DNA of 64,000 bases from Novosphingobium sp. (GTDB taxonomy: Bacteria; Pseudomonadota; Alphaproteobacteria; Sphingomonadales; Sphingomonadaceae). The notes beneath the pieces were generated by a model. That model ran no database searches. It was given only the letters and a program-made list of their open reading frames with translations, and was not told the DNA's origin. The position numbers were made by a program, and so were the translations under genes. Positions 19,718 through 29,649 of the stretch are shown here, in pieces (within the stretch, counting starts at the first letter, position 1; each line of letters opens with the position of its first letter). The stretch is from assembly GCA_025356575.1 (NCBI GenBank), contig JANXSP010000099.1:1-64000 (forward strand), read 5' to 3'.

Positions 19718-20452
19718 TCAGCTATCGACGTCGATGTGCATCGAATAGGCAAAACGGTCGCCCGGATGGTGGCTGACCGAAACCTCGAACAGGCGCCCCT
19801 TGGTGTCGAAATAGCAGCGCAGGATTTGCAGCACGGCGCTCCCCCGCTTGAGTTCGAGCGCGGCCGCGACGGGCGCGGTGGCGATCACCGCCTGGATATC
19901 CTGGGTAACCTTGCCGACAGCGGTGCCCGAATAGGTTTCGATTTGTCCGAACAGCGTGCCCGCGCTGAGATCGAGCCGCTCGGCCGCTCCGGCAAGGCGC
20001 GGGTGGAAATAGGCGTCGGTGGCCGCAAGCGGACGGTCATCGCCTTCCTGGCGGCGCACGCCGGTAAAGCACAGCCAGCTGCCCGCGGTATCCTCGGCGA
20101 TTTGTTCGCAGACCTTTGCGGGAATGGCACAATCGCTGCGCCGTTCGTAGGTGACGTGCGTATCGCGTGCGTACTGGAGGATTTCGCCGACATTGGACAG
20201 CGGCTGGTGGAGCGTGCCGCCGCGCGCCGCCGCGGGCTGGACGGTAGTGCCCGAGCCGCGCCGCCGCGCGATCAAGCCTTCTCCCTGCAACCGCCGCAGC
20301 GCCTCGCGCACGGTGAAGCGGCTAATCGAGTAATGCTGGCACAGTTCGCTTTCGGTGGGGAACTGCCGCGATCCGGCATATTTGCCGGCAAGGATCTCGG
20401 CGCGAAGTTCGGCGGCGATCTGCAGGTAACGGGGCGGCGCGCGGTCGGGCAT
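19718..20452 (-). CDS. GntR-family transcriptional regulator, HutC subfamily (UTRA domain)
   Basis: wHTH PPRYLQIAAELRAEILAGKYAGSRQFPTESELCQHYSISRFTVREALRRLQGEGLIARRRGSGTTV followed by a UTRA-like effector domain. Internal start MPDRAPPRYLQ preferred over the ORF-track start. Confidence 0.9.
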   Translation of the reverse strand: MPDRAPPRYLQIAAELRAEILAGKYAGSRQFPTESELCQHYSISRFTVREALRRLQGEGLIARRRGSGTTVQPAAARGGTLHQPLSNVGEILQYARDTHVTYERRSDCAIPAKVCEQIAEDTAGSWLCFTGVRRQEGDDRPLAATDAYFHPRLAGAAERLDLSAGTLFGQIETYSGTAVGKVTQDIQAVIATAPVAAALELKRGSAVLQILRCYFDTKGRLFEVSVSHHPGDRFAYSMHIDVDS

Positions 20453-20514
20453 GACGGTAGCCAGGTCGTTCAAAGCGTACTCCCGCGGTCGCGTTCCGCC
20501 AGCGAGTCGGTTCG

Positions 20515-21738
20515 ATGAGCGAGCCGCTGCTGGTGCAACTTGTCCGGACTTTAGCCCGGCCCATCGGCGAAAGCGATAGGGCACGTGCGCGGCTCCATTT
20601 GCTCGATTGGCTGGCCTGCGTCGCGGGGGCGCGGGAGAGCGCGGTGGCCGGTGCGCTGAACCCGATGCAGTCCGACCGGATGATCAACGCGGCGTTCCTC
20701 GGCAACGTGCTCGAGATGGACGATATCCACCGCACCGCCCTGCTCCATCCCGGCCCGGTGATCTGGCCTTGCGCGCTGATCGAGGATTTCAGCGATCTCG
20801 ACGCCGTGCTCGACGCGGCGATCGCCGGCTACGAGGTCATGATCGCGGTCGGGGCGACGTTCGATGCGCGGCACTATGCGTTTTATCACCCGACTACGAC
20901 CGCGGGGGTGTTCGGCGCGGCGGCGACATTGGCGAAGGGACGGCAATTGGACCCCGAGCGCTTCGCGAACGCGCTGGCACTAGCGGGTTCGGTAACAGGC
21001 GGCTTGTGGCAGATGCACCGCGAGCCGGTCACCGCCAAGCAGTGGCACGCCGCGCACGCGCTCCAGACCGGGCGGGGAGCCGCCGAATACGCGGACATGG
21101 GGATCACCGGGCCGCTCAGCGTGCTCGAGGGTCCGCAGGGGATCTACGCGGCGACGTGCGATCGGCCGAACGCGATGACGTTCCCCGACCAGTGGCGTAT
21201 TCACGAGGTCAGCTTCAAGCCCTGGGCGGCGTGCCGCCACGCGCATCCGGCGATCGATTGCGCGCTCGAACTGCGCGCAGCGGGCAAGCTGACCGCGCCG
21301 TTCCGCGTCGAAACCTATGCCGACGCGCTGGCGTTCTGCGACCGGTCCGACCCGGTGACCGAGGCCGAGGCCAAATTCTCGCTCCAGCACGCGGTCGCGG
21401 TCATCGCCGACGGCCGCGACGCGGGGCCCGAGGACTTTACCCCGGAGGCGATCTCCGCACTCGCCCCGCTGCGCGCGCTGGTCACCGTGACCGAAGCGCC
21501 CGAGATCACCGCGCGTTATCCGGCGCACTTCGGCGCGCGCGTGAACGGCTTCGAACTGATCGACGCCCGCGGCGATCCCGAACGCCCGGTGAGCGAGGCG
21601 GATGTTATTGCCAAGATGCACGCGCTCGCCGCGTGGGGCGGACTTGCCGGGGAACACGCCGAGCGTGCGACCGAACTGGCGCTGCGCGGCAACGACGCGG
21701 GCGCGATTTCGGCGCTGCTGGCGGAGTGGCTGGCATGA
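20515..21738 (+). CDS. MmgE/PrpD family protein
   Basis: ARLHLLDWLACVAGARES..., NAAFLGNVLEMDDIHRTALLHPGPVIWPCAL; MmgE/PrpD fold signatures. Confidence 0.85.
   Translation: MSEPLLVQLVRTLARPIGESDRARARLHLLDWLACVAGARESAVAGALNPMQSDRMINAAFLGNVLEMDDIHRTALLHPGPVIWPCALIEDFSDLDAVLDAAIAGYEVMIAVGATFDARHYAFYHPTTTAGVFGAAATLAKGRQLDPERFANALALAGSVTGGLWQMHREPVTAKQWHAAHALQTGRGAAEYADMGITGPLSVLEGPQGIYAATCDRPNAMTFPDQWRIHEVSFKPWAACRHAHPAIDCALELRAAGKLTAPFRVETYADALAFCDRSDPVTEAEAKFSLQHAVAVIADGRDAGPEDFTPEAISALAPLRALVTVTEAPEITARYPAHFGARVNGFELIDARGDPERPVSEADVIAKMHALAAWGGLAGEHAERATELALRGNDAGAISALLAEWLA
20540..20551. promoter_or_regulatory. candidate operator copy 6 (degenerate), TTGTCCGGACTT
   Basis: 10/12 match, about 88 bp upstream of the gntR start and inside the first codons of the divergent MmgE/PrpD gene. 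Confidence 0.5.
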
Positions 21739-23015
21739 CCGCCACCGCCGATCTGCTTGCCTTTGCCGCCGCCGATCACATCCTGCCGGCAGCCGTGCGC
21801 GCCGACGCGGTGCGGCTGCTCGGCGACACGCTGATGGTTGGCGCGGCAGGGGTCGGCGCGCCGGGTGAACCTGCGATCCTGACTGGCGCGCGCGGGTTCG
21901 GCAGCGGAGAAGAAGCGCGCCTGCTCGGCACCGGCGAGCGCCTGCCTGCGCCTTCCGCGGGCTTCGTCAACGGCTACCGCATTCATTGCCTCGAATGGGA
22001 CGCAGTCCATGAACCGGCAGTCGTCCATGCGATGAGCGTCGTCACCGCGGCGCTGGGGGCGGCGATCGATCGGCGCGGCGGGTGCGATCCCGAAGCCGCT
22101 CTAACCGCGCTCGCGATCGGCGTCGATGTCGCCAGCGGGTTGGGCCTGGCCGCGACCAGCGGCCTGCGCTTCTTCCGTCCCGCCACCGCCGGGGTGATCG
22201 GCGCAGCGCTGGCGGTGGCGCGGATCGACGGGGCCCCGCTCGATCACGCGCTCGGCCTCGCCTATTCGAGCGCGGCGGGCACGATGCAGGCGCATATCGA
22301 AGGCTCGATCGCGCTGCCGTTCCAGGTCGCCAATGCCGCCCGCGCGGCGGTTGCGGCAAGCGATCTTGCGGGCGCCGGGTTTACCGGGCCGCTCGACGCG
22401 CTTGAAGGGCCGTTCGGATATTTCAGCCTGATCGACGAAGGCAACCTGGCAACCTATACGCGCGATCTGGGAGACGTATGGCGGATCGCCGAGATCAGCA
22501 CCAAGCCGTTTCCCTCCGGCCGTGCCAGCCATGCGGCGCTAGGGGCCCTGCAGCCGTTCGCCAGGCAGCATGTTGCGGAGATCACGCTCGCCGCGCCGCC
22601 GCTCATCCACCGCCTCGTCGGGCGGCCTTGCACCTCCGAAATGTCCCCAGCCTACGCCCGGTTGTGCCTGCCTTTCCTGGCCGCGCTAATGCTGCGCGAT
22701 GGCCGGATCGACCCGCGGGCTTTTACGCCCGAGACGCTGGGTGATGCCGATCTTGCGGCAGGATCGGCAAGGTTTTCCCTCATCGCCGACGGCAGCACCG
22801 ATCCCAATGCCCTGTTTCCGCAAAAGCTGACCGTGACGCTGGGTTCGGGCGAGCGGCATGTGGCCGAAATCCCCGATACGCTTGGGAGCCCGGCCGCGCC
22901 GCTGGACCCTGCGCAATCGCTGGCAAAGACCTCGCTCGCGCGCGATCTTGCGCCGGTCGGGTGCGACTCCCGCCTGTTTTCCAGTCCCCTCGCCTATTTC
23001 ACGGAGCCGCAATGA
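21735..23015 (+). CDS. MmgE/PrpD family protein (second copy)
   Basis: DAVRLLGDTLMVGAAGVGAPGEPAIL, GFVNGYRIHCLEWDAVHEPAVVHAMSVV; 4-bp overlap with the upstream paralogue. Confidence 0.8.
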   Translation: MTATADLLAFAAADHILPAAVRADAVRLLGDTLMVGAAGVGAPGEPAILTGARGFGSGEEARLLGTGERLPAPSAGFVNGYRIHCLEWDAVHEPAVVHAMSVVTAALGAAIDRRGGCDPEAALTALAIGVDVASGLGLAATSGLRFFRPATAGVIGAALAVARIDGAPLDHALGLAYSSAAGTMQAHIEGSIALPFQVANAARAAVAASDLAGAGFTGPLDALEGPFGYFSLIDEGNLATYTRDLGDVWRIAEISTKPFPSGRASHAALGALQPFARQHVAEITLAAPPLIHRLVGRPCTSEMSPAYARLCLPFLAALMLRDGRIDPRAFTPETLGDADLAAGSARFSLIADGSTDPNALFPQKLTVTLGSGERHVAEIPDTLGSPAAPLDPAQSLAKTSLARDLAPVGCDSRLFSSPLAYFTEPQ

Positions 23016-24376
23016 GCTTTCCGACCTATTTCGAAGCGCTCGATATCAAGGCGATGCTCGCCGACTATCCGATCGGCGACGCGTTCACCGCGCGGTACAG
23101 GGCAATGAGCCGAGACGAGCTCAACGCTGTCCAGGAACGCCAGTTCACCCGCCTTATGGCGCGCGGTTGGCAGGTGCCATTCTACCAGCGGCTGTGGGGT
23201 GCCAGGGGCATCGAACCCGGCGATATCCGCGGCCTGGCGGACATCACCAAGCTGCCGGTTTACGACAAGACCGATCTTATGGCCTCGATCGCCGCGCATC
23301 CGCCCTATGGCGATTTCGCGGGGATGGGCGGCGACGACCGCCCGCCGACGATCTTCCACACCACCAGCGGCACAACCGGCAAGCCGCAGACGCTGATGTT
23401 CGGGCCGAAGGGGCGCGAGATCACCAACCTGCTGGTCGGGCGCATGTACCGCTGGCAGGGGCTGAGCCCGCGCGACGTGGTCCATTCGGTCTATGGCCAC
23501 GGGATGATCAATGGCGGACATTATATCCGCGAAGCCGTAACGCATTTCACCAACTCGGTGTTCCTCTCTGCCGGCACGGGAATCGAGACGCGCTCGGTCA
23601 ACCAGGTCCAGCTGATGGCCGATTTCGGGGTGACGGTGATGGTCGGGTTCGTCGACTATATCCGCAAGCTTGCCGAAGTGGCCGAGGCTGAAAAGATGTT
23701 CGACCGGATCAAGCTCAAGATGATCATCGGCCATCTCGGCACCGAGGACCGCGCCGCGACCGAAGCCGCGTGGCACGGCGCCAAGGCGTTTGACTGGTAC
23801 GGGGTCGGCGATACCGGATCGATCGCCGGAGAAGGCCCCGAGCGCGACGGGCTTTATGTGTGGGAGGACGCGCAGTTTCTCGAACTGCTTGGGGTCGAGG
23901 ACGGCGCACCCGTGGCCAAGGGTGAAACCGGCGACATGGTCGTCACTTGCCTGTTCAAGGACGACATCGCGCCGTGCATCCGCTTCAACACCCACGACAT
24001 CACGCATGAACTGGACGGCCGCGGCGAGCTCGCGTTCAAGCGCATCGCCGGCTTCAAGGGGCGCAGCGACAACATGGTCAAGCTGCGGGGGATCAACCTT
24101 TTCCCCCACGCCATCGCCGCGCTGATCGAGAACCGCGCCGACCTTACCGGCGAATACGTATGCAACGTCCGCCGCGATGCCGGCGGGCGCGATGCGATGG
24201 AGGTGACGATCGAAAGCCGCGGCGGAAGTGCGAGACAAGAGCTGGCGGAAACGCTGCGGCGCGGGCTGGGGGTGGAGGTCGAGGTGACGCTGTGCGAACC
24301 CGGCGGCACCGCTAGCGCGACCCAGATCGATACCCGCCAGAAGCCGATCCGCCTGATCGACGAGCGCGGTCTTTGA
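23012..24376 (+). CDS. AMP-forming CoA ligase, phenylacetate-CoA ligase-like
   Basis: FHTTSGTTGKPQTLMFGPKG adenylation motif; GRSDNMVKLRGINLFPHAI C-terminal motif. Confidence 0.88.
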   Translation: MSFPTYFEALDIKAMLADYPIGDAFTARYRAMSRDELNAVQERQFTRLMARGWQVPFYQRLWGARGIEPGDIRGLADITKLPVYDKTDLMASIAAHPPYGDFAGMGGDDRPPTIFHTTSGTTGKPQTLMFGPKGREITNLLVGRMYRWQGLSPRDVVHSVYGHGMINGGHYIREAVTHFTNSVFLSAGTGIETRSVNQVQLMADFGVTVMVGFVDYIRKLAEVAEAEKMFDRIKLKMIIGHLGTEDRAATEAAWHGAKAFDWYGVGDTGSIAGEGPERDGLYVWEDAQFLELLGVEDGAPVAKGETGDMVVTCLFKDDIAPCIRFNTHDITHELDGRGELAFKRIAGFKGRSDNMVKLRGINLFPHAIAALIENRADLTGEYVCNVRRDAGGRDAMEVTIESRGGSARQELAETLRRGLGVEVEVTLCEPGGTASATQIDTRQKPIRLIDERGL

Positions 24377-25515
24377 CAGATTTCGCCGATCTTGGCGCGT
24401 TCGTCGATATGGACCCCGCGGCGGCGTTCGGCACCGGTGTGCTTGGCGATGTGACGGTGGGGGTGAAGTCCAACATCGCGGTTGCGGGGCTGCCGCGCAC
24501 GGGCGGGATGGCGCACCTGCGCGGGCGGATCGCGCCCGCCGACGGCAAAGTTGTAGCGCAGTTGCGCGCCGCCGGCGCCAAAATCCTCGGCACGCTCAAC
24601 ATGCATGAGGCCGCGCTCGGCGCAACCACCGACAACGCGTTCTACGGGCGCACGCACAATCCCCACCATCGCGGCTTTTCCCCCGGAGGGTCGTCGGGCG
24701 GAAGCGGCGCGGCGGTCGCGGCGGGACTCTGCGACCTTGCGCTAGGGACCGACACGCTCGGCTCGGTGCGCATCCCGGCAGCGTATTGCGGGGTCTATGG
24801 CCTCAAGCCGACCGCTGGGGCAATCGCCGAAGAGGGGATGCTTTATCTAGACGCACGGTTCGATTCGATCGGCCCGCTGGCGCGCGATCTGTCGATGATC
24901 GAGCGGGCGTGGGGCGTTATCGGCAATGGCGCGGTCAGCGCCCCGTTCGCACGGGTGCTAACCCTGGCGAGCCTTGGCGGGGTCCAGTGCCAGCCTGCGG
25001 TGATCGAAGGCTACGAACGCGCGCTTGGCGCGTTACCCGCACTTCCCCTCAGCGAGATGTCGCTTCCGGGCGATCCAACCGCGATCCGCACGGCGGCGCT
25101 GGTTCACGCCGGACGCGCGCTGATCGCGTATCTCGGCGAAAACCGCGCCACCGTTTCGCCCGAACTCGCCATCATCCTCGATGCGGTGGATTCCCTGTCC
25201 GAGAATGAGCCCCTGCTTGCTGCCACCCGCACCGCAGTGCTCGACGCGTTCGGCGCCGACGGCGTGCTGATCATGCCGACCACGCCCCATGCGGCGTTCC
25301 CGCACGATACCCGCGCGCCCGCGAGCCAGGCCGATTTCACCACCCTCGCCAATATCGCCGGCCTGCCTGCGATCGCGTTGCCTGCGGGCCGCGATCATGA
25401 CGGGCTGCCAGTGTCGGTCCAGCTCGTCGGGCCGGCGGGATCGGAAACGCGCCTGATCGCGCTCGCCCGCATTCTCGATGCCGCGCTCGGCGGCTATGCA
25501 CCCCCTGTTTCCTGA
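24373..25515 (+). CDS. amidase (amidase-signature family)
   Basis: GVKSNIAVAGLPRTGG, HNPHHRGFSPGGSSGGSGAAVAAGLCDLALGTDTLGSVRIPAAYCGVYGLKPT (GGSS signature). Probable TTG start. Confidence 0.9.
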   Translation: MTDFADLGAFVDMDPAAAFGTGVLGDVTVGVKSNIAVAGLPRTGGMAHLRGRIAPADGKVVAQLRAAGAKILGTLNMHEAALGATTDNAFYGRTHNPHHRGFSPGGSSGGSGAAVAAGLCDLALGTDTLGSVRIPAAYCGVYGLKPTAGAIAEEGMLYLDARFDSIGPLARDLSMIERAWGVIGNGAVSAPFARVLTLASLGGVQCQPAVIEGYERALGALPALPLSEMSLPGDPTAIRTAALVHAGRALIAYLGENRATVSPELAIILDAVDSLSENEPLLAATRTAVLDAFGADGVLIMPTTPHAAFPHDTRAPASQADFTTLANIAGLPAIALPAGRDHDGLPVSVQLVGPAGSETRLIALARILDAALGGYAPPVS

Positions 25516-25527
25516 AGGAGAAGACCC

Positions 25528-25833
25528 ATGCGGATCGTCGTCCTGTTCAACCTGCTCCCCGGCGCCAGCGCCGCCGATTACGAGGCCTGGGCCAAGGGCA
25601 CCGACATTCCGGGCGTGAATGCGCTGGCATCGGTCGGCAAGTTCACCGTCCACAAGGCCACCGGGCTGTTCGGATCGGATGCCGCCCCGCCCTATCAGTA
25701 TGTCGAGGTGATCGACATCCACGCGATGGACGCGTTCGTGGCCGACGTGAGCGACCCCGAGTTCCAGAAAGTCGCCGCCGCGTTCGGGCAGTTCGCGGAC
25801 AACCCCGTGTTTATCTTGACCGAGGACCTGTGA
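25528..25833 (+). CDS. small ferredoxin-fold (Dabb/REDY-like) protein
   Basis: 101 aa, MRIVVLFNLLPGASAADYEAWAKGTDIPGVNAL... resembles small REDY/HapK-like proteins. Confidence 0.55.
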   Translation: MRIVVLFNLLPGASAADYEAWAKGTDIPGVNALASVGKFTVHKATGLFGSDAAPPYQYVEVIDIHAMDAFVADVSDPEFQKVAAAFGQFADNPVFILTEDL

Positions 25834-25837
25834 CATC

Positions 25838-26635
25838 ATGAGCCGCTTTTCGGGCAAGACCGTCGTCGTCACCGGCTCGGGCCGGCACAAGGGGCTGGGG
25901 CAAGGCATCCTCCAGCGCTTCGCCGACGAAAAGGCCAACTGCGTCGTGTCGGACGTCGCGATCGGCCCGGAAGCCGAGGAAGTTGCCGAGGAATTGCGCG
26001 GGCGCGGGGCGCAAGTGCTGACCGTGGAGTGCGACGTCTCCGATCCCGCGCAATGCGCCGCGCTGGTGGCGCGATCGGTGGAAGCGTTCGGGGCGCTTCA
26101 CGTCATGGTCAACAACGCCGGGATCGGGTTCATGATGAAGCCGCTGCTCGAGGTCGACCCAGCAGACTGGGCCAAGGTCATCGCGGTCAACCTGTCGGGT
26201 GCGTTCTACTGCACCCAGGCCGCAGCACGCGCGATGGTCGAGGCTGGAACCGGCGGGCGGATCATCAACATCGCCAGCCAGGCGGCCAAGACCGGCTTCC
26301 CCCACCTGCCCGCCTACGTAAGTTCCAAGCATGGCATGATCGGGCTGACCCGTGCCAGCGCGGTCGAATTGGGCGGCGCTGGGATCACCGTCAACGCGGT
26401 GTGTCCCAACCACGTCACCACGGCCCTGGGCGCAGAGCAGAACGAATACTTCTCCAAACTGCTCGGGTTCGACAGCGTGGACAAATACCTCGCCAACATG
26501 GCCGCCAAGAACCCGATGGGGCGCCCCGGCCTGCCTACCGATACCGCCCACGCCTGCGCCTGGCTCGCCAGCGACGAGGCATTCTATATCACCGGCGAGG
26601 CGCTCAACGTCTCGGGCGGCGAGGAGATGCACTGA
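25838..26635 (+). CDS. short-chain dehydrogenase/reductase
   Basis: TVVVTGSGRHKGLGQGI, VNNAGIG, YVSSKHG. Confidence 0.92.
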   Translation: MSRFSGKTVVVTGSGRHKGLGQGILQRFADEKANCVVSDVAIGPEAEEVAEELRGRGAQVLTVECDVSDPAQCAALVARSVEAFGALHVMVNNAGIGFMMKPLLEVDPADWAKVIAVNLSGAFYCTQAAARAMVEAGTGGRIINIASQAAKTGFPHLPAYVSSKHGMIGLTRASAVELGGAGITVNAVCPNHVTTALGAEQNEYFSKLLGFDSVDKYLANMAAKNPMGRPGLPTDTAHACAWLASDEAFYITGEALNVSGGEEMH

Positions 26636-27507
26636 TGCCGCTGCTCGAGGAACGGATCGACTGGCCGGACGGCGCGAAGATGGCGCTGAGCGTGGTCGTC
26701 AACGTCGAGGAAGGCTCCGAACAGACGATCGCACGGGGCGACCGGGGGATGGAGCCGGTCGACGAGCTGGGCATCTTCATTAAGGCGCCGATCCGCAATT
26801 ATTCGAACGAATCCAACTACCTCTACGGGATCAAGGCCGGCGCGCCGCGCGTGGTCAAGCTGCTCAAGCAATACGAAATCATGGCGAGCTGGACCGTCGC
26901 CGCGCTGAGCCTGGAAAACCACCCCGAGATCGCGCAGGCGATCGTCGAGCTGGGTCACGAGCCGGTTAGCCATGGCTACCGCTGGGTTCATCAGTTCCGC
27001 TTCGACGAGGACCGCGAGCGCGACTTCATCCGCAAGGCGGCCACCAGCATTCACGCAAGTTGCGGCGTGCGCCCGGCGGGCTGGCTGTCGCGCTACATGC
27101 TCACCGACAACACCCGGCGGCTGCTCAGCGAGGAAGGGTTCACGTATCACATGGACGATTATTCGGGCGACGTACCGTTCTGGGACCGGACGACGGTGCC
27201 CGAAAAGCCGATGGTAATCGTGCCCTATCAGCTCGACAACAACGACATGAAGATGTGGACCGACCCGGCCATGACCCCGCAGCAGTGGCTGGATTACGCG
27301 GTCCGTAATTTCGACCAGGTCTACCGCGAAGGCCAGGAAGGAAGCCCCCGGATGATGAGCCTGGGCCTGCATTTGCGGATCATCGGCCGGCCCGGGCGCA
27401 TCTGGGCGCTCGAGGAATTTTTCCGCCACGTCCGCCGGCACAGCGATGTCTGGGTGACGACGCGGCTCGCCATAGCCGAGCATTTCGCACGGATTTCGCC
27501 GGCGTGA
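26635..27507 (+). CDS. polysaccharide-deacetylase (NodB/PuuE-like) family hydrolase
   Basis: VVVNVEEGSEQTI, ASWTVAALSLENHPEIAQAIVELGHEPVSHGYRW, RPAGWLSRYM. Confidence 0.85.
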   Translation: MPLLEERIDWPDGAKMALSVVVNVEEGSEQTIARGDRGMEPVDELGIFIKAPIRNYSNESNYLYGIKAGAPRVVKLLKQYEIMASWTVAALSLENHPEIAQAIVELGHEPVSHGYRWVHQFRFDEDRERDFIRKAATSIHASCGVRPAGWLSRYMLTDNTRRLLSEEGFTYHMDDYSGDVPFWDRTTVPEKPMVIVPYQLDNNDMKMWTDPAMTPQQWLDYAVRNFDQVYREGQEGSPRMMSLGLHLRIIGRPGRIWALEEFFRHVRRHSDVWVTTRLAIAEHFARISPA

Positions 27508-28259
27508 CGCTGCGTCTCGAAAAGGACGGTGCGACCGCGCACCTGCTGATCGATCGCGCGGCCAAGCGTAACGCGTTCGACATGGCGATGTGGACCGCGC
27601 TGCCGCGCATCCTCGCGGGCGCGGCCGAAGACCCCGATCTGCGCCTGCTGATAATACGCGCGGCGCAGCCCGGCGCATTTTGTGCAGGCGCGGATATCGC
27701 CGAACTCCTCGCCAACAAGGACGACGCCCAGTGGCGCGGCGCCAACCAGGCCGCGATCAACCGCGCCCAGTTCGAACTGACCCGCTTCGCCCTGCCGACG
27801 ATTGCCTTGATCGAGGGCGACTGCATCGGCGGCGGCTGCGGGCTGGCACTCGCCTGCGACTTGCGCATTGCGGCGCGGGGCGCGCGATTCGGGATCACTC
27901 CGGCCAAGCTCGGCCTCGTCTATCCCTTGCACGATGTGAAGCTGCTGACCGATCTGGTTGGACCCGGGCAGGCCAAGCGGCTGCTCTACACCGGCAGCCT
28001 GATCGACGCGGAGGAAGCGCTGCGGATCGGGCTGGTCGAGGCGCTGGGCGAGGACGTTGCCGCATTCGCCGATCCGATCCTCGCGGCCTCGCCGCACTCG
28101 ACCCGGCAGATCAAGCGTTTCGTCCGCCGCGTCCTCGACGGGCAAACCGAGGACGACGCCGACACCTTGGCAACCTTTGCGCAGGCGTTTACCGGCGCGG
28201 ACTTCGTCGAAGGGACGAGCGCGTTCGTCGAGAAGCGCCAGCCCGAGTTCAGGCGCTGA
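27504..28259 (+). CDS. enoyl-CoA hydratase/isomerase
   Basis: RAAKRNAFDMAMWTAL, AFCAGADIAEL, IEGDCIGGGCGLALACDLRIAARGARFGITPAKLGL. Confidence 0.93.
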   Translation: MTLRLEKDGATAHLLIDRAAKRNAFDMAMWTALPRILAGAAEDPDLRLLIIRAAQPGAFCAGADIAELLANKDDAQWRGANQAAINRAQFELTRFALPTIALIEGDCIGGGCGLALACDLRIAARGARFGITPAKLGLVYPLHDVKLLTDLVGPGQAKRLLYTGSLIDAEEALRIGLVEALGEDVAAFADPILAASPHSTRQIKRFVRRVLDGQTEDDADTLATFAQAFTGADFVEGTSAFVEKRQPEFRR

Positions 28260-29155
28260 TCGCGCACGGGACCATTTTGGGCGGATTGTCGACGGTTCCC
28301 GACCTCGATCTGGCGCTTGCCGCATACCGCGATGTTCTCGGGCTCGACCTCGTCGAGCAAGGAACGGTTGCCGCAGAACTCGCCTTGAGCTGGGGCGCCC
28401 ACGCCATCACGGGCGCGCGCTACGCTGCACTGCGCCCGCGCAGCGGTGCGCCGTGCTGGCTGCGATTGGTCGAACAACCCGATCATCCGGCGTTCGTAGC
28501 GACGACGACGTATGGCTGGGCGGCGTTCGAACTTTCGGTGCAGGATGTTTATGGCTGGCCCGCGCGGCTCGCGGGATCGGGGTTCGACATCGTCGGGCCG
28601 CCGCGGACCATTACCGGGATCGAGCCGGCATTCATCCCGATGCAGGTGCTCGGCCCAGGGCGCGAGATGCTGTATCTCAACCAAGTGCTCACCGACATGC
28701 CAACGCTCGACCTGCCGCGCGCAACGTCGCCGGTCGACAAGATGTTCATCGTGATCCTTGCGGCACCCGAACGGACACGCGCGGCTGCGTGGTACCAGAC
28801 TGTTTTGGGGTTCGAGCCGGGCGATAATTTCATGATCCCGTACACGATGATCAACCGCGCGTTCGGCCTACCGGGCGATCATCTGACGACCCTGACCATG
28901 ATCAAAAAGGAGCGCTTGCCCATCGTCGAGATCGACGATTACCCAGCCGGCGCTGCACCGCGCGGCGCACATGCGGGGTTGCTGCCACCCGGGAATGCGC
29001 TGGTGTCGTTAGCCGTTCCAGATCTGGCGGCCTGCCGCTGCGCCTGGATAACGCAACCGTCACAACGCGGCGGCGCGCTCTACGAAGATCGCCGATCGGC
29101 TACGACCCGCGGAATGGCCGGCGAATTGATCGAGCTGATCGAAGTTGGATCATAA
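28257..29155 (+). CDS. VOC-superfamily (glyoxalase/dioxygenase-fold) protein
   Basis: GGLSTVPDLDLALAAYRDVLGLDLVEQG... and second module FIVILAAPERTRAAAWYQTVLGFEPG; start codon uncertain. Confidence 0.75.
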
Positions 29156-29226
29156 GGTCGACAGGACGCGCAGAAAATTCCGGGCGGCTTCTTTAAGTCC
29201 ATCTAGGCTGCTTTGCCCGGATCAGG

Positions 29227-29376
29227 TCAGGTGACGCGGCGGCCAGTCACGAAATGCACCACCAGCGCGATGATCGCCAGGATCACGAGAATATGGATCA
29301 GCCCGCCCGCGACGTGAAAAGCGAAAAAACCCAGCACCCAAAGGACCGCCAAAACCAACGCGATGCCAATCCACAT
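29227..29376 (-). CDS. small two-helix membrane protein
   Basis: MWIGIALVLAVLWVLGFFAFHVAGGLIHILVILAIIALVVHFVTGRRVT (49 aa). Confidence 0.7.
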   Translation of the reverse strand: MWIGIALVLAVLWVLGFFAFHVAGGLIHILVILAIIALVVHFVTGRRVT

Positions 29377-29649
29377 GATCTGTCTCCTCGGAGTGCAGCC
29401 GTCGTCCGGCCAGGGGCTCTCGGACATACAAACTCGGATCGAGGACAATATATCCCGGCATTGATGCGATCGGGCTTTCCTCCGATGCCGAGAGACGGAC
29501 CGAGCAGCCGCTTGCGGGCGCATAGAGGCCACCCGAACCCTTGAATCGACGGCGCCCCCGAACTTTGCTAGGGCGCAGCGGGGGAGTCCAGGTTCAGCAC
29601 ATACGCCGCCGAAGATGGAAGCCGATTTTCTTCCAAGGATCTGTGTGTA

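Noticed and set aside
20607-23015. 802-aa ORF spanning both MmgE/PrpD genes
   Set aside because: Its N-terminal part is an out-of-frame Arg-rich translation of the first MmgE/PrpD gene; only the segment from 21735 is a credible protein.
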